Source: Anabaena cylindrica PCC 7122
GTDB lineage: Bacteria > Cyanobacteriota > Cyanobacteriia > Cyanobacteriales > Nostocaceae
DNA length: 64,000 nucleotides
Direction: 5' to 3'
Assembly: GCF_000317695.1 (NCBI RefSeq)
Contig: NC_019771.1
Coordinates: 2,112,001 to 2,176,000, forward strand
Part shown: positions 26,228 to 36,221 of the stretch, piece by piece
How the letters are laid out: every line of letters begins with the position of its first letter
Numbering within the stretch: the first letter of the stretch is position 1
Notes under the pieces: generated by a model
Seen by the model: the letters and a program-made list of their open reading frames with translations, nothing else
Told to the model about the DNA's origin: nothing
Database searches by the model: none
Translations under genes and position numbers: made by a program

Positions 26228-27442
26228 CAGTTTTTATTTTCGCTGTTCAAGAATATTGATGTACAGCATTTCCATGTGAGAACTATGTAACTACAGAATT
26301 CAAAATTTTTGTGTATCATCAGATATAGATATAGAGTAATTCAGGGATTTTACACATTATCTAATTGATGTTCATGAAACTCAATTTATCGTCCTCCATT
26401 TTTCCATTATCTAGATGAAAATAGTTCTCTTCTAAATTAGGCAAGGTCGATATAAAGTAAAATAAAATACTTTATCCATCTCAACACAATTGTAAATGAG
26501 TAGATGATTCACCGACCTCAGCCATTAGTGAGAGTTGCATATAAACATTGTGTACCAGAAGCTTGAGCAGTTTTACCCACTAAAAAATTTCTCTGTATTG
26601 ATTAGTGAGTGTTGCCCAATGATTCATTGATGGTAAAAGCGTCCAGATTTATCTATGGTGTCAACTCAAAATCTAAAATCATTTCGCGTAGCTTTCCGTA
26701 GGGAAGTGTCTCAACAAAGTCTCAAATCCAAAATTGTTTGACTCATTTACAAAAAAGGTAACAGGGAACAGATAAGAAACTTTGGTTCTGAGTTTAAAGC
26801 TCAATCAAAAAAAGATGTTTTTACAAGATGACGAGCAGCGAAAAAAACAGTGTCATTATTTCAAGGTCATGTTTTTAAACATGAGTTTTTTCTGTTAAGA
26901 GTTCCCTCTGAATATTAACTAGTTTTCAGTGCATATTTTGAGAGTCGGAGTTCTAAAATTTAAAGTTGGCTCAAAAGTAAGCTCTATGTTCATCTTGAGT
27001 TTTACCTAGTTTATTTAAATAACTTTGATTCCTTTTTGACTATGGTTTGCTACTAGCAGCGTAATCTGAGATTTTCTTAAGAAAATATAATTATGCTTTA
27101 GTGTGCTATGCTAGTTTTTAGCGAGATTAAGTTACCCTCAATCAGTTGTTGCATTATTTGATTATGAACTTAAAAATTGATAATTTATGGTTTAGTCATG
27201 ACAAAAAGGCTAGATAATTTTACATTAGTTTCCATATTTCATGTTTTAAAAAATAATAGCTATATATCCGTAGCTAGATTTTTACTTCCACCCAACATAA
27301 AATAAATCAACTTTATTATTTCTATTGAGGGATGCAAGTGAAACTAGATATCATCTATGTTTGGTTTGGAGAAATAAGATCAAATACTTACAAAAAGTTT
27401 TAACTTTAAATAAGCAGTCAGATATTCTAGTTAGGTGTAAAG
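26228..27442. other. Long intergenic region
   Basis: This 1,215-bp region lies between divergent regulator genes. It is AT-rich, with no open frame that looks coding and no RNA gene that I can recognise. It may hold long leaders of either gene. Confidence 0.4.
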
Positions 27443-28165
27443 ATGAGTGAAATTAGCATTCTTTTAATCGAGGATCATGATTTAACCCGCATGGGACTAA
27501 GGGCTGCATTGCAGTCACACAGCGGATTAAGAGTTATTGGGGAAGCAGCAAATGCTACGCAAGGTCTAAAACTTTTGGAAACGACTAAACCAGATGTAGC
27601 GGTGGTAGATATTGGTTTACCGGATATGGACGGGATTGAACTAACCCGCAAGTTTAAGCGTTATCAAGCCGAAACTGGACAAACGAATACAAAAATTTTG
27701 ATTTTGACAATGGATCATACAGAAGATGCGGTTCTAGCGGCTTTTGCAGCAGGGGCAGATTCTTATTATATGAAGGAAACAAGTATTAATAAATTGACTG
27801 AGGCTATACAAGCGACTCATGCTGGTAATTCTTGGATTGATCCAGCGATCGCTAATGTGGTACTCAAGAAGATGCGTTTGGGCATACCTGGAGAGAGTCT
27901 TGCCTCTGATAAACCAAAGACTGTAAAAATCGAGGCGTTGGCGACAGAATATGAACAGGTGTTGGAAACCTACCCTTTAACTCAACGGGAATTAGAAATT
28001 TTAGAGTTGATTGTGGCTGGTTGTAGTAATGGGCAAATTGCGGAAAAGCTTTACATCACAGTGGGAACAGTCAAAACTCACGTTCGCAATATTTTGAATA
28101 AACTGTGTGCGGATGACCGTACCCAAGCTGCTGTTCGGGCTTTGCGTTCTGGGTTGGTTGGTTAA
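27443..28165 (+). CDS. NarL/LuxR-type response regulator
   Basis: This is a 240-residue protein. A receiver domain (1-125, Asp56 in VAVVDIGLPDMDG, Lys in YMKE) is joined by a linker to a LuxR-type helix-turn-helix (about 172-235: LTQRELEILELIVAGCSN, then GTVKTHVRNILNKL). It would be a DNA-binding transcription regulator controlled by phosphorylation. It starts with ATG and ends 6 bp before the convergent LpxB-like gene. Confidence 0.93.
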   Translation: MSEISILLIEDHDLTRMGLRAALQSHSGLRVIGEAANATQGLKLLETTKPDVAVVDIGLPDMDGIELTRKFKRYQAETGQTNTKILILTMDHTEDAVLAAFAAGADSYYMKETSINKLTEAIQATHAGNSWIDPAIANVVLKKMRLGIPGESLASDKPKTVKIEALATEYEQVLETYPLTQRELEILELIVAGCSNGQIAEKLYITVGTVKTHVRNILNKLCADDRTQAAVRALRSGLVG

Positions 28166-28171
28166 AATTAT

Positions 28172-29512
28172 TTATCCTAATCGGTCTTGTAAACACTCGG
28201 CAATCCGTTTCGCTGCACCAGGTTGTCCCATGCGTTGAACTCCATTTTCGGCAATTGCTTGGATCAGGTCGGGATTTTTGAATAGGGATTGCACTACTTG
28301 GAGAACTGCTGCTGGTTGTTTGACCACAGTCAAAGATACTCCTAAAAGACGACTCTGCGCTTCAGCAAAAGCAGGGTTATATTGAGGGCCTTGACCCGGA
28401 ATAGCGATCGCAGGTTTACCTAAACCAATAAATTGTTCTGTTGCTGTTCCTGCCATGGCGATCGCTAAATCTCCTAAATGTAAACAGTCATTATAAGCGG
28501 CTTGAGTGAGAATTAAATAAGCATTTTTTTGTTTAAAGGTTATAAAATCAGGGTCAGAAAGCTGCACAGGAGAGACTGTAGATCTTTGCCAGCCGTGGAT
28601 TTGCAAAGTTTGAGATAAAATATTGCTATCTAGACCAGGAGCGATCGCACCTAAAAATACCAAATCTCGCTCCTGCCAACCAGCTATTATAGCAGATACA
28701 GCAATCATGATTATCTCCCAGTTAGCATAAGCCTCAGTCGCACGAGAACCAGGCAGCAAAGTCACCATCAAAGGACGAATAATTTCTTGTTGTTCAACAT
28801 CAGCACCATAAAATCTTGGAGTTCTCAAAGTCGATTCCAAACTATCCATCATCGGATTTCCCAAATCAAAAGCTGGAATTGACCACTTTTTTAATATTTG
28901 CGTCGTCAGCGAATCTCTAGGAAACACCGCACAACAACGACGACGACTCATCAAAAACCTTTCCCAAGGATGGTAAATGGAACCAGAAAAATTTTCCCAA
29001 CGAGCCGACTTAGACTTCCTGGGTAATAAACCCACCTCATCCCGCACATAATATTCAGATTTTGCCGTCCCCACAAAAGCATAATTAGCACCACTGACAG
29101 CAGCAAACAACAGCGGGACAATATCTCCCACCGCTAAAATAGCCTTTTTATGACCTAATTTAGTTTGAGAACTTACCCAACGACGAATAGCTTGTATTTG
29201 AGTCCAAGTCAGTTGCACCAACCCACCACGGACATCACGCATCAATTGCCGGCTATCCATGTAAATAAAACCACCAGAAGGCATACTCTGCACTGAACCA
29301 ATACAAGGCACATTCAACTGTTGGTAAGCACGTCCTTCACCAACTATCGGTAAAGCAAAGATGTCTGGTGGTGAAGATAGCCGTTGCAATTCTTGTAAAA
29401 TACGAACAGCAATAATATCTTCACCGTGACCATTGCTTAAAACTAGTAACTGCAACCGAGAAGCAGTATCTGACGAATTCGCAACTAAAGGTAATTGGGA
29501 TAAATCACTCAT
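28172..29512 (-). CDS. Lipid-A-disaccharide synthase-related protein
   Basis: This 446-residue protein is related to LpxB-type glycosyltransferases: LLVLSNGHGEDIIAVRIL at the N-terminus, VTLLPGSRATEAYANW in the middle and AMAGTATEQFIGLGKPAIAI near the nucleotide-sugar site. It is the cyanobacterial and plant-type homologue usually annotated as LpxB-related, longer than the true LpxB and of unknown substrate. It is probably a peripheral membrane enzyme. It stands alone; its start ATG has no strong ribosome binding site. Confidence 0.85.
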   Translation of the reverse strand: MSDLSQLPLVANSSDTASRLQLLVLSNGHGEDIIAVRILQELQRLSSPPDIFALPIVGEGRAYQQLNVPCIGSVQSMPSGGFIYMDSRQLMRDVRGGLVQLTWTQIQAIRRWVSSQTKLGHKKAILAVGDIVPLLFAAVSGANYAFVGTAKSEYYVRDEVGLLPRKSKSARWENFSGSIYHPWERFLMSRRRCCAVFPRDSLTTQILKKWSIPAFDLGNPMMDSLESTLRTPRFYGADVEQQEIIRPLMVTLLPGSRATEAYANWEIIMIAVSAIIAGWQERDLVFLGAIAPGLDSNILSQTLQIHGWQRSTVSPVQLSDPDFITFKQKNAYLILTQAAYNDCLHLGDLAIAMAGTATEQFIGLGKPAIAIPGQGPQYNPAFAEAQSRLLGVSLTVVKQPAAVLQVVQSLFKNPDLIQAIAENGVQRMGQPGAAKRIAECLQDRLG

Positions 29513-29536
29513 AGAATTTTAGATTTTGGATTTTAA

Positions 29537-29651
29537 GGGAACACCAGAAAATAAATTATCCAATCTTGTGGAACGGGCATCCTTGATAATTTGCGGGCTT
29601 TTCGTCCCGCACCACAAGAAATTTTTGTACATTTTTTTATTTGGAAGTCCC
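29537..29651. repeat. MITE-like element, same family as 45224-45346
   Basis: This 115-bp element is bounded by GGGAACACCA on the left and TGGAAGTCCC on the right and is flanked by TTA. Internally, CTTGTGGAACGGGC and its partner GTCCCGCACCACAAG form a large imperfect hairpin. The reverse complement matches the element at 45224-45346 in its ends, in AAATTTCTTGTGGTGCGGG and in CCACAAGATTGGAT. It is non-coding. Confidence 0.75.
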
Positions 29652-29962
29652 TTAGATTAGTAATATTTGCAGAGTATTGCAATTTGTGATCATAAAATCT
29701 GATAATAAGTATTGTCGATCGCACTAAATCAACCTAAATATCATCTGGTAAAAAAATCTCTAGATTGTCTAGATATAAATACTCATTAAATTTGTTTTGG
29801 GTATTAGAAATAATTGACAAGAAACAAAAAATTACAATTAACAGTCTCTTGATTTACTGGCATAGGGATACAAATCGGCTAAAAGCTGGAAATTAGCGTT
29901 ATCCCCAGTACTTGCCCTGACTGCAACTAACTACCAGTTAATTAAATTAATCAATATTAATT

Positions 29963-31957
29963 ATGCGAGTTTCTTCTGCGGCAATTTTTACCTTAGCTAC
30001 TTTAGTTGCTAGTAATATCACACAAAAAGCAAATGCTGTACCGGCTCAAACCACAAATCAGGAGGAAGCAAACGCAACAAGTGATGTTATCGTTGTCCCA
30101 TTTGTGGAAACTCAAACAGCACAGGTAGAAACGGTAGCATCTCCAGAAACTACTTATGCCATAGAATTTAGCTCTCAGCCTGTGGTTGTACCGAACAATA
30201 TCAATAACAACTTTACTACAGATAACAATTTAGTAGTTATTGCCACCAATGTCCAGATAGTTGGTGCTAATCCAGAATTAGAGCAAATAATTCGCAAAGT
30301 TATTAAAACCCAAACAGGTGGGAATACCAGTCAAACCCAACTCCAAAAAGATGTAACAGCAATTTTAGATACTGGTTTATTTGCAAGTGCCAATGTCAAC
30401 AGTAGCAGTACATCCGCTGGCTTGAATGTAGTGTATCAAGTCAAGCCAGTAGTCGTACAAGCCTTACAACTATCTGGTGCAAAGGTTCTTAATTATAAAG
30501 TAGCCTTAGAAAGTTTTCAAAGTCAGATTGGTAAAGATATTAGTCCAGCCCAACTCCAGCAAATAGTCCAAAAAATTAATCAGTGGTATACAGAAAATGG
30601 TTATACCTTAGGTAGAGTACTATCAATTAAACCCAGCCCCCAAGGTGTTCTCACAGTTAATGTGGCTGAAGGTTTGGTAGCTGATGTTAAATTTCGCTTT
30701 TTGACTGAAGAGGGAGAAAAGGTTGATAGTAAAGGCAATCCAGTCAAGGGACGTACTCAAACTGAGTTTCTCAGACAGCAACTCAAGTTGCAACCAGGTC
30801 AAGTCTTTCAAGACAAATTAGCCCAGCAAGATGTACAAAGTTTATATAAATTGGGCTTATTTAAAACCGTCAATGTTGCTTTTGAAGGGGATGCAAGCAA
30901 AGCTGATTTAATCTACGAACTCCAAGAAGTGGGGGCGCGATCGGTTAACTTGGGTGGTGGTTACAATGCTGATGATGGAATATCAGTCATTGTTAGCTAT
31001 AAAGATCAAAATGTTGGCGGTGTCAATGATACATTAGCCGCAAATATTGAAGTTAATAGACAGGATGTACTGTTTAATACTAATTTTAACAGTCCCTATC
31101 GGGCAACTACTCCTGATCGCTTTGGCTACAACATCAAAACATTCCGTAGAAGGGAACTTTCCGATACTTTCGACGATACTATCAAGCTAGAAAATGGTGA
31201 CAAAGTAAGGGAAGGCAGGATTGGTGGTGGAGTGAGTATTCAGCAAGAAGTTGATGGTTGGGATGCTTCTTTAGGTCTTAATTATACTCGTGTTTCTATC
31301 CGCGACCGAGAAGGTAATATTACCCCAAAAGATGCCAATAACAACCAACTATCTTTTAGTGGTAATGGAATTGACGACTTAACTACCGTATCTTTCACAG
31401 CCACCAAAGACGAACGCGATAACCCTAATAAGCCAACTCAAGGTTCTCTCCTCAGTTTCACCACCGAACAATCTGTTCCTGTTGGTCAAGGTCAGATTTC
31501 TATGAATCGTCTCCGGGGCAATTACAGCCAGTTTATGCCAGTTAACTTGTTTAACAGCAACAAGCCACAAGTATTTGCTTTAAATCTGCAAGCTGGAACT
31601 GTAATCGGTGATTTACCACCTTATGAAACCTTCAATTTGGGTGGTTCTAATTCGGTGCGTGGTTATGATGCTGGTAAAGTGGCTAGTGGGCGCAGTTATG
31701 TGTTAGCTTCTGCCGAATATCGCTTTCCCATCTTCCCCATTGCTGGGGGTGTACTTTTTGCAGATTTTGCTTCAGATTTAGGTTCTGGTGACACCGTTAT
31801 AGGAGATCCTGCCGGTGTGCGGAATAAGCCTGGAAATGGTTTTGGTTATGGTGCAGGGGTGCGGGTTGACTCACCTTTGGGCTTAATTCGGGCAGATTAT
31901 GGAATTAATGACCAAGGAGATAGCCGAGTGCATATTGGCATAGGTCAACGGTTTTAG
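29963..31957 (+). CDS. Omp85/BamA-family outer membrane protein
   Basis: This 664-residue precursor has a signal peptide ending in ANA and a Thr/Asn/Val-rich linker (about 25-90). POTRA-like domains follow (about 90-320, including NVQIVGANPELEQIIRKVI and LSGAKVLNYKVALESF), then a beta-barrel (about 330-664) with the conserved GGSNSVRGYDAG block and a C-terminal Phe, the usual insertion signal. It would assemble beta-barrel proteins into the outer membrane, like the cyanobacterial relatives of chloroplast Toc75. It stands alone in a 2 kb unit. Confidence 0.93.
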   Translation: MRVSSAAIFTLATLVASNITQKANAVPAQTTNQEEANATSDVIVVPFVETQTAQVETVASPETTYAIEFSSQPVVVPNNINNNFTTDNNLVVIATNVQIVGANPELEQIIRKVIKTQTGGNTSQTQLQKDVTAILDTGLFASANVNSSSTSAGLNVVYQVKPVVVQALQLSGAKVLNYKVALESFQSQIGKDISPAQLQQIVQKINQWYTENGYTLGRVLSIKPSPQGVLTVNVAEGLVADVKFRFLTEEGEKVDSKGNPVKGRTQTEFLRQQLKLQPGQVFQDKLAQQDVQSLYKLGLFKTVNVAFEGDASKADLIYELQEVGARSVNLGGGYNADDGISVIVSYKDQNVGGVNDTLAANIEVNRQDVLFNTNFNSPYRATTPDRFGYNIKTFRRRELSDTFDDTIKLENGDKVREGRIGGGVSIQQEVDGWDASLGLNYTRVSIRDREGNITPKDANNNQLSFSGNGIDDLTTVSFTATKDERDNPNKPTQGSLLSFTTEQSVPVGQGQISMNRLRGNYSQFMPVNLFNSNKPQVFALNLQAGTVIGDLPPYETFNLGGSNSVRGYDAGKVASGRSYVLASAEYRFPIFPIAGGVLFADFASDLGSGDTVIGDPAGVRNKPGNGFGYGAGVRVDSPLGLIRADYGINDQGDSRVHIGIGQRF

Positions 31958-32158
31958 AGCATTCAAAATCATTTTTCATGATAGTTTGTTTATGCTTCAA
32001 TTAAGTAAATCGGTGGCATTAAACGGAACTATTTTAAGTTTTGTAGGGAAAAGGTTAAAGAGTAAAGGTTTTTCTCTTTTCTCCTTACCTTTTAGCTTCT
32101 TAATATAGTTATGTTTTTTGCACCCACATACTTAAGTTAACCTCATTGGATAAAACTG

Positions 32159-32248
32159 ATGTCAAAAGAACATAAAAGTAATAAAGAAACTAAAAAGCCT
32201 AAAAAAGATGCCAAGGACAAAAAGGAAAAGAAAGACCCAAACAGATAG
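32159..32248 (+). CDS. Very small lysine-rich protein (29 residues)
   Basis: An ATG-started frame encodes 29 residues, of which about 14 are Lys: it begins MSKEHKSNKETKKPKKD. Similar short Lys-rich proteins beginning MSKxxxSNKExKKPK occur in many bacteria, which is why I list it. No strong ribosome binding site is visible, and no function can be given. Confidence 0.5.
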   Translation: MSKEHKSNKETKKPKKDAKDKKEKKDPNR

Positions 32249-32335
32249 GGTAGTTAACGATAGCGATATTGCCTTCTTTCTGTTCTGAGTTTGACTTGTT
32301 CTGATAGCGCCAAATCAATACAGTAGAGACGTTCT

Positions 32336-32433
32336 ATATGGCAATTCCCAAGCTCATAAAATACACCCCACCCGCGAGATCGCGCACCTTCCCCTTGGTA
32401 AGGGGAGGGTTGGGGAGGGGTAATTTTGTATAT
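32336..32433. repeat. Dispersed palindromic repeat, copy 2 (inverted)
   Basis: This is the reverse-complement copy of the repeat at 15593-15715: it carries CTCATAAAATACACCCC, the CCCCTTGGTAAGGGG hairpin and GGGGAGGGGTAATTTTG. The hairpin loop and the GCGAGATCGCGC block differ slightly from copy 1. It lies between a small gene and the DUF4168 gene, and is followed by ACGCTATATA at its outer end. Confidence 0.85.
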
Positions 32434-32524
32434 CACGCTTAGTGGTAAACGCTATATAACGTCTCTACATCGGTGAATAAAGCGCATCCTCATAAATAAA
32501 TGGTATCGGGATATTTATGCTGCT

Positions 32525-33019
32525 TTAAGGAGCAGAAGCACCCGACTTAGGATTAGAAACCTTCTGTAAACGTAGTAGAGTATTATATACCTGTTGTTTT
32601 AAAGCACTGTTAGTTTGGAGTTCTACAGTAATTTTATTGAAGCGGTCAATCTTTAAGCCATTTTCTTCAACAATTTTTTGAGAATCGTTGCAATAATTAA
32701 CTGCTATATCCTTGGCCTTGTTGGGTAGGGAGTTCATACTGTTGGGTTCGTTGCAAACAATTGTGGGAATTTCTTTTCCACCAATTAGTTTTTTAATCTC
32801 CTCAAAGGCTTGCTGCCGTTTTGGTTCCATTGCTAATACAGATTCGGCATACTTGGTGACTTCTGTATTGTTAACTGTCAAGGCTTGAGCATCAGCTTTG
32901 GCATCTAAGCCAAAAGTGCTAATTATTACACCAGCAGTAGTCAGAGTTGCAAATACCAAGGACTGAGACAGTACTTGCCTGATTTTTGTTCGGAAAAGGA
33001 CAAAGTAATTTTCCTGCAT
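32525..33019 (-). CDS. DUF4168-like secreted protein
   Basis: This 164-residue protein has a signal peptide (hydrophobic segment 20-40, possible cleavage after KADA). The mature part (EVTKYAESVLAMEPKRQQAF, then a middle loop with two Cys, then IDRFNKITVELQTNSALKQQV) fits the DUF4168 pattern: a paired-helix periplasmic protein common in cyanobacteria. Its function is unknown. The two Cys (about residues 89 and 109) could form a disulfide. Confidence 0.7.
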   Translation of the reverse strand: MQENYFVLFRTKIRQVLSQSLVFATLTTAGVIISTFGLDAKADAQALTVNNTEVTKYAESVLAMEPKRQQAFEEIKKLIGGKEIPTIVCNEPNSMNSLPNKAKDIAVNYCNDSQKIVEENGLKIDRFNKITVELQTNSALKQQVYNTLLRLQKVSNPKSGASAP

Positions 33020-33143
33020 ACGATAGATGACACAGAGTATATGTTAGAGGTATGATAGTGGATTTGAATTATTTTAGGAAGAAGAAGTTCCAGTAAACTC
33101 GAAATTAGCTAGATTTTGACCGGAGGAGGAAGAGAATTATGAA

Positions 33144-34133
33144 TTACCTTCTCTGACATACTTGACAAAGTTCGATAACTTTAGTTTGGAGTATTGAGGT
33201 TTCTGAGGCTCCTTGTTTAAGGCTAACTTCTAATTCCAGTAGTAGGGGCAAAGATGAGATTAATTGCTGTACAGAAAGAGAATTAACTTCTTGTTGTAAA
33301 AAATAGATGCGTTTTGGGTTAGCAATTTCGGCAGCTTTTGCGATCGCTTGAGGATTTCGCTCTCCACCTTCCATCATAATCTTTACCCATAGCCAAGTAC
33401 GAAACTGACCAATTAAAGTTGCAACTATCCGCAACCCAGGTTCAGAGGCATTCATCAAATCAGCAACAATCCCTAAAGCTTTAGCTGTATCTCCGATTCT
33501 AATCGCTGCTGCTAATTGTAAGGTATTTTGAGTGGTATTTCTGACTAGCTGAGTTACTGTTTTTACGTCTAAAGGTTTGTTGCTACCTTCAGTGAAAAGC
33601 CGCAATTTCTCCATTTCTGTGTAGAGAAGCCTTGTATCATTACCTATAGATTCCGCTAACAGTTCCGCAGTTTGGGAAGTGAGTTTCACACCCACAGTTT
33701 GAGCCGCTTGATTGACAGCTTGTACCAATAATTCCGTTTTCCAAGGGGGAATGAGGGGAAATTCCCGAAACTCCTTAGCGAATTGTTTCAAAAATTTTGT
33801 AGCTTTGAGGCGTTCATCAGGCTTGTTTCGGCTGGTAAGCAATAAAAACGAATCTTCAGGAATTACGGCTAAAGTGCGTTGTAATTCCCCTAGCACATTC
33901 TCTGGACACTGTTGACACAGAGTGGTATTGATTAACCAAACTAAGCGCCCACCTGCGCCAAAAGTGGGTGTCATGACTTGATTTAAAGCCTGAATGATGG
34001 CATCGGGTTGATCTGGGGGGAAGGCGGTATAATTAAAACTAGTCCAGAGGGGATCAAGAATGCGATCGCGCAAAACAGCCACCGCTTTTTCCATCGCAAA
34101 ATCATCCTCACCCCAGTAAACATAGATAGGCAT
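33144..34133 (-). CDS. holA: DNA polymerase III delta subunit
   Basis: This 329-residue protein starts at the ATG at 34133 (MPIYVYWGEDDFAMEKAV); an upstream ATG adds 11 residues that do not fit the family. The N-terminal domain carries the truncated P-loop region (YWGEDDFAMEK), and the middle and C-terminal parts are helical, with GNDTRLLYTEMEKLRLF and the collar-domain pattern of HolA. It loads the beta clamp as part of the gamma complex. A seven-G run upstream of the ATG is unusual for a ribosome binding site. Confidence 0.88.
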   Translation of the reverse strand: MPIYVYWGEDDFAMEKAVAVLRDRILDPLWTSFNYTAFPPDQPDAIIQALNQVMTPTFGAGGRLVWLINTTLCQQCPENVLGELQRTLAVIPEDSFLLLTSRNKPDERLKATKFLKQFAKEFREFPLIPPWKTELLVQAVNQAAQTVGVKLTSQTAELLAESIGNDTRLLYTEMEKLRLFTEGSNKPLDVKTVTQLVRNTTQNTLQLAAAIRIGDTAKALGIVADLMNASEPGLRIVATLIGQFRTWLWVKIMMEGGERNPQAIAKAAEIANPKRIYFLQQEVNSLSVQQLISSLPLLLELEVSLKQGASETSILQTKVIELCQVCQRR

Positions 34134-34225
34134 AAATAAACCCCCCCCGAACACGACCAAAATCAAAAACCCAAAATGGTCTAATTTTCCCTACAATCTA
34201 TCAAGAGATCGCGAGGCAATGAAGA

Positions 34226-35014
34226 TTGGACGACAACTACCAAACCTATTTAAATCGGGTAGCCCGCATGACGCTACCAGAAGCTTACAAATCGCAAGTT
34301 CAGCATATCCAGGAATCTTCTAAATTTCAGCTAAATTCTGGAATTAGAGAACCAGCACCTTTTCCTGGCTATACGCTGATTGCTCCACCTGCGGCAGAAG
34401 ATACAGAAAATGCTGCTTTTTACAGCCAAATAGAGTCTTATCAGCGATCGCTTTTAGAATTACCACTCAACTGCGATTTGATTGTACCTGTGCCTCCGGC
34501 CAGCTTTCACGTGACCATAGCTGACCTCATCTGGGATCATGCCTTCATTCATGCCACTGAAAAAAATCCCCAATTTGCCGAAGAACTGAACTCTTGTCTA
34601 GGTGACTTGTTTCAACAGTATCAAGAATCCATGACAAAGGCAAATAATCCCATTTCTTGGCAACTGCTGGGACTGATCCTGATGCCAAGGGCTGTCGGTG
34701 TTTGTCTAATACCCAAAGATGAGCGCAGCTATGAGGAGATTATTCAACTCCGCCGACTAATTTATCAAAATCGTAAATTAATGGGCTTGGGAATTGAGCA
34801 GCATTATAACTTTACAGCCCATATTACATTAGGCTATTTTGGGGAAATTCCCACAGAATTAGACCGCACAAAACTCAGTACTATGTTGTCTGAGTTAAAT
34901 CAACAATGGTTGTTAAATTTCCCAGAAATTTCAATCAATAGAGTTGAATTGCGGAAATTTGACAACATGACACACTATTATCGTCAACCAGACTGGACAA
35001 GTTTAGATTTTTGA
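34226..35014 (+). CDS. DUF1868-type 2H phosphoesterase-like protein
   Basis: This 262-residue cytoplasmic protein starts with TTG. It carries two HxT motifs, FHVTI (about residue 94) and AHITL (about 198), the catalytic pair of the 2H phosphoesterase superfamily, in which cyclic-phosphate RNA ligands or nucleotides are hydrolysed. The surrounding blocks (LNCDLIVPVPPASFHVTI, GLGIEQHYNFTAHITLGYFG) match the DUF1868 group seen in cyanobacteria. The substrate is unknown. A perfect 15-bp hairpin follows its stop. Confidence 0.75.
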   Translation: MDDNYQTYLNRVARMTLPEAYKSQVQHIQESSKFQLNSGIREPAPFPGYTLIAPPAAEDTENAAFYSQIESYQRSLLELPLNCDLIVPVPPASFHVTIADLIWDHAFIHATEKNPQFAEELNSCLGDLFQQYQESMTKANNPISWQLLGLILMPRAVGVCLIPKDERSYEEIIQLRRLIYQNRKLMGLGIEQHYNFTAHITLGYFGEIPTELDRTKLSTMLSELNQQWLLNFPEISINRVELRKFDNMTHYYRQPDWTSLDF

Positions 35015-35021
35015 TTAATTT

Positions 35022-35055
35022 CTAATTCGTAATTAACTCATTAATTACGAATTAG
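35022..35055 (+). terminator. Perfect inverted repeat after the DUF1868 gene
   Basis: CTAATTCGTAATTAA (35022-35036) and its exact reverse complement (35041-35055) form a 15-bp stem with a 4-nt loop, 7 nt after the stop codon. It is AT-rich and lacks a T run, so it may be an mRNA end structure rather than an efficient terminator. Confidence 0.6.
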
Positions 35056-35073
35056 AAGTAATTCTAAAATTCA

Positions 35074-35206
<133 letters not shown>

Positions 35207-35297
35207 AACTGGCTTTGAATTTAGATTCTGTACCTCATTGATCTGCAATCCACTGTATCAAGAGATTCTCAACCCTGTTTTCTGCTCTAAATTAAAT

Positions 35298-36221
35298 TTA
35301 CAATAAATTCATACCTGCTCTTAAATGAGGGCTTAGTAAAGTCCGCCAAGCTTTCAGTTTCCTATTGTAATCTATTCGGCACGTAGTTTGTCTTTGAGCA
35401 GGGATACCTATTTTTTTTACTAAAACATCATATACTTGTGGATTTTTACCATATACCAAACAGATAATATTATAAAATCTTTGGTAATTTAAAGAATGCT
35501 CATCCCAAAAAGATAAATCTTTACTAACAATTTCTATTTCCCGATTTCCAGATAATCCAAACTGGATAGCAGATGCCAAAGCTGCATATTCTTGTCCCCA
35601 TTCTGACAAAAAAATTGTAGAAAATTCATCAACGGTATCTTCTTCTTTGCCAGTTACAGGTAAATCTAATTCATCGATCAAGGTATGTCCTAATTCATGA
35701 AAAAAAGTAAAAATAGTCGTACCTGCAACCCGACGATTAACTTTATTAACTACTTCGGATAGATTGATATTTAGTCTCTTTGACTGATAGTGGTTCATAA
35801 ATACATCTGTGAACCTGTCTATTAATTCATAACAAATAGTAATACTATGTTCAGAAGGTTTATAATAGGCATTCACAGCACCACAATCACCCAAAATAAT
35901 TTTGACATCATTAGGAATGATTAAAACTGCATTCAATTTTTTAGCTAATTTTTCAAATGACTGATATTTTTGCAATCTCTGTTGTCTGTCTATAGAATGC
36001 TTTCGCTGTAAAGCAGTATAAACAACTTTAAATTTTCCTCTAGAATCTACCTGATTAATATTTGTCGTTTTGGCTATATTATTACTACTAATTTTTGAAT
36101 AATCTTGATTAAAACTGGCATTGATAAATAATAAAGTTATCACAATAGTTAAAATACTTATTAATGTTAAAACTTTTAGTCTCAGATCAATTGATTGTAA
36201 AGGTTTAAACAAGGAAAACAT
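35298..36221 (-). CDS. Membrane-anchored DUF4344-type metallopeptidase
   Basis: This 307-residue protein has an N-terminal hydrophobic segment (about 15-35) that could be a signal anchor. The zinc motif is HELGH in TFFHELGHTLIDEL, followed 15-20 residues later by an acidic region with EEDTVDEFSTIF that supplies the third ligand. The layout fits the DUF4344 (putative metallopeptidase) family. The active site would be outside the cytoplasm. Four Cys residues could form disulfides. It stands alone; its role is unknown. Confidence 0.8.
   Translation of the reverse strand: MFSLFKPLQSIDLRLKVLTLISILTIVITLLFINASFNQDYSKISSNNIAKTTNINQVDSRGKFKVVYTALQRKHSIDRQQRLQKYQSFEKLAKKLNAVLIIPNDVKIILGDCGAVNAYYKPSEHSITICYELIDRFTDVFMNHYQSKRLNINLSEVVNKVNRRVAGTTIFTFFHELGHTLIDELDLPVTGKEEDTVDEFSTIFLSEWGQEYAALASAIQFGLSGNREIEIVSKDLSFWDEHSLNYQRFYNIICLVYGKNPQVYDVLVKKIGIPAQRQTTCRIDYNRKLKAWRTLLSPHLRAGMNLL

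Noticed and set aside
29533..29724. A 63-residue minus-strand frame
   Set aside because: It covers the MITE at 29537-29651 and has no coding signature.
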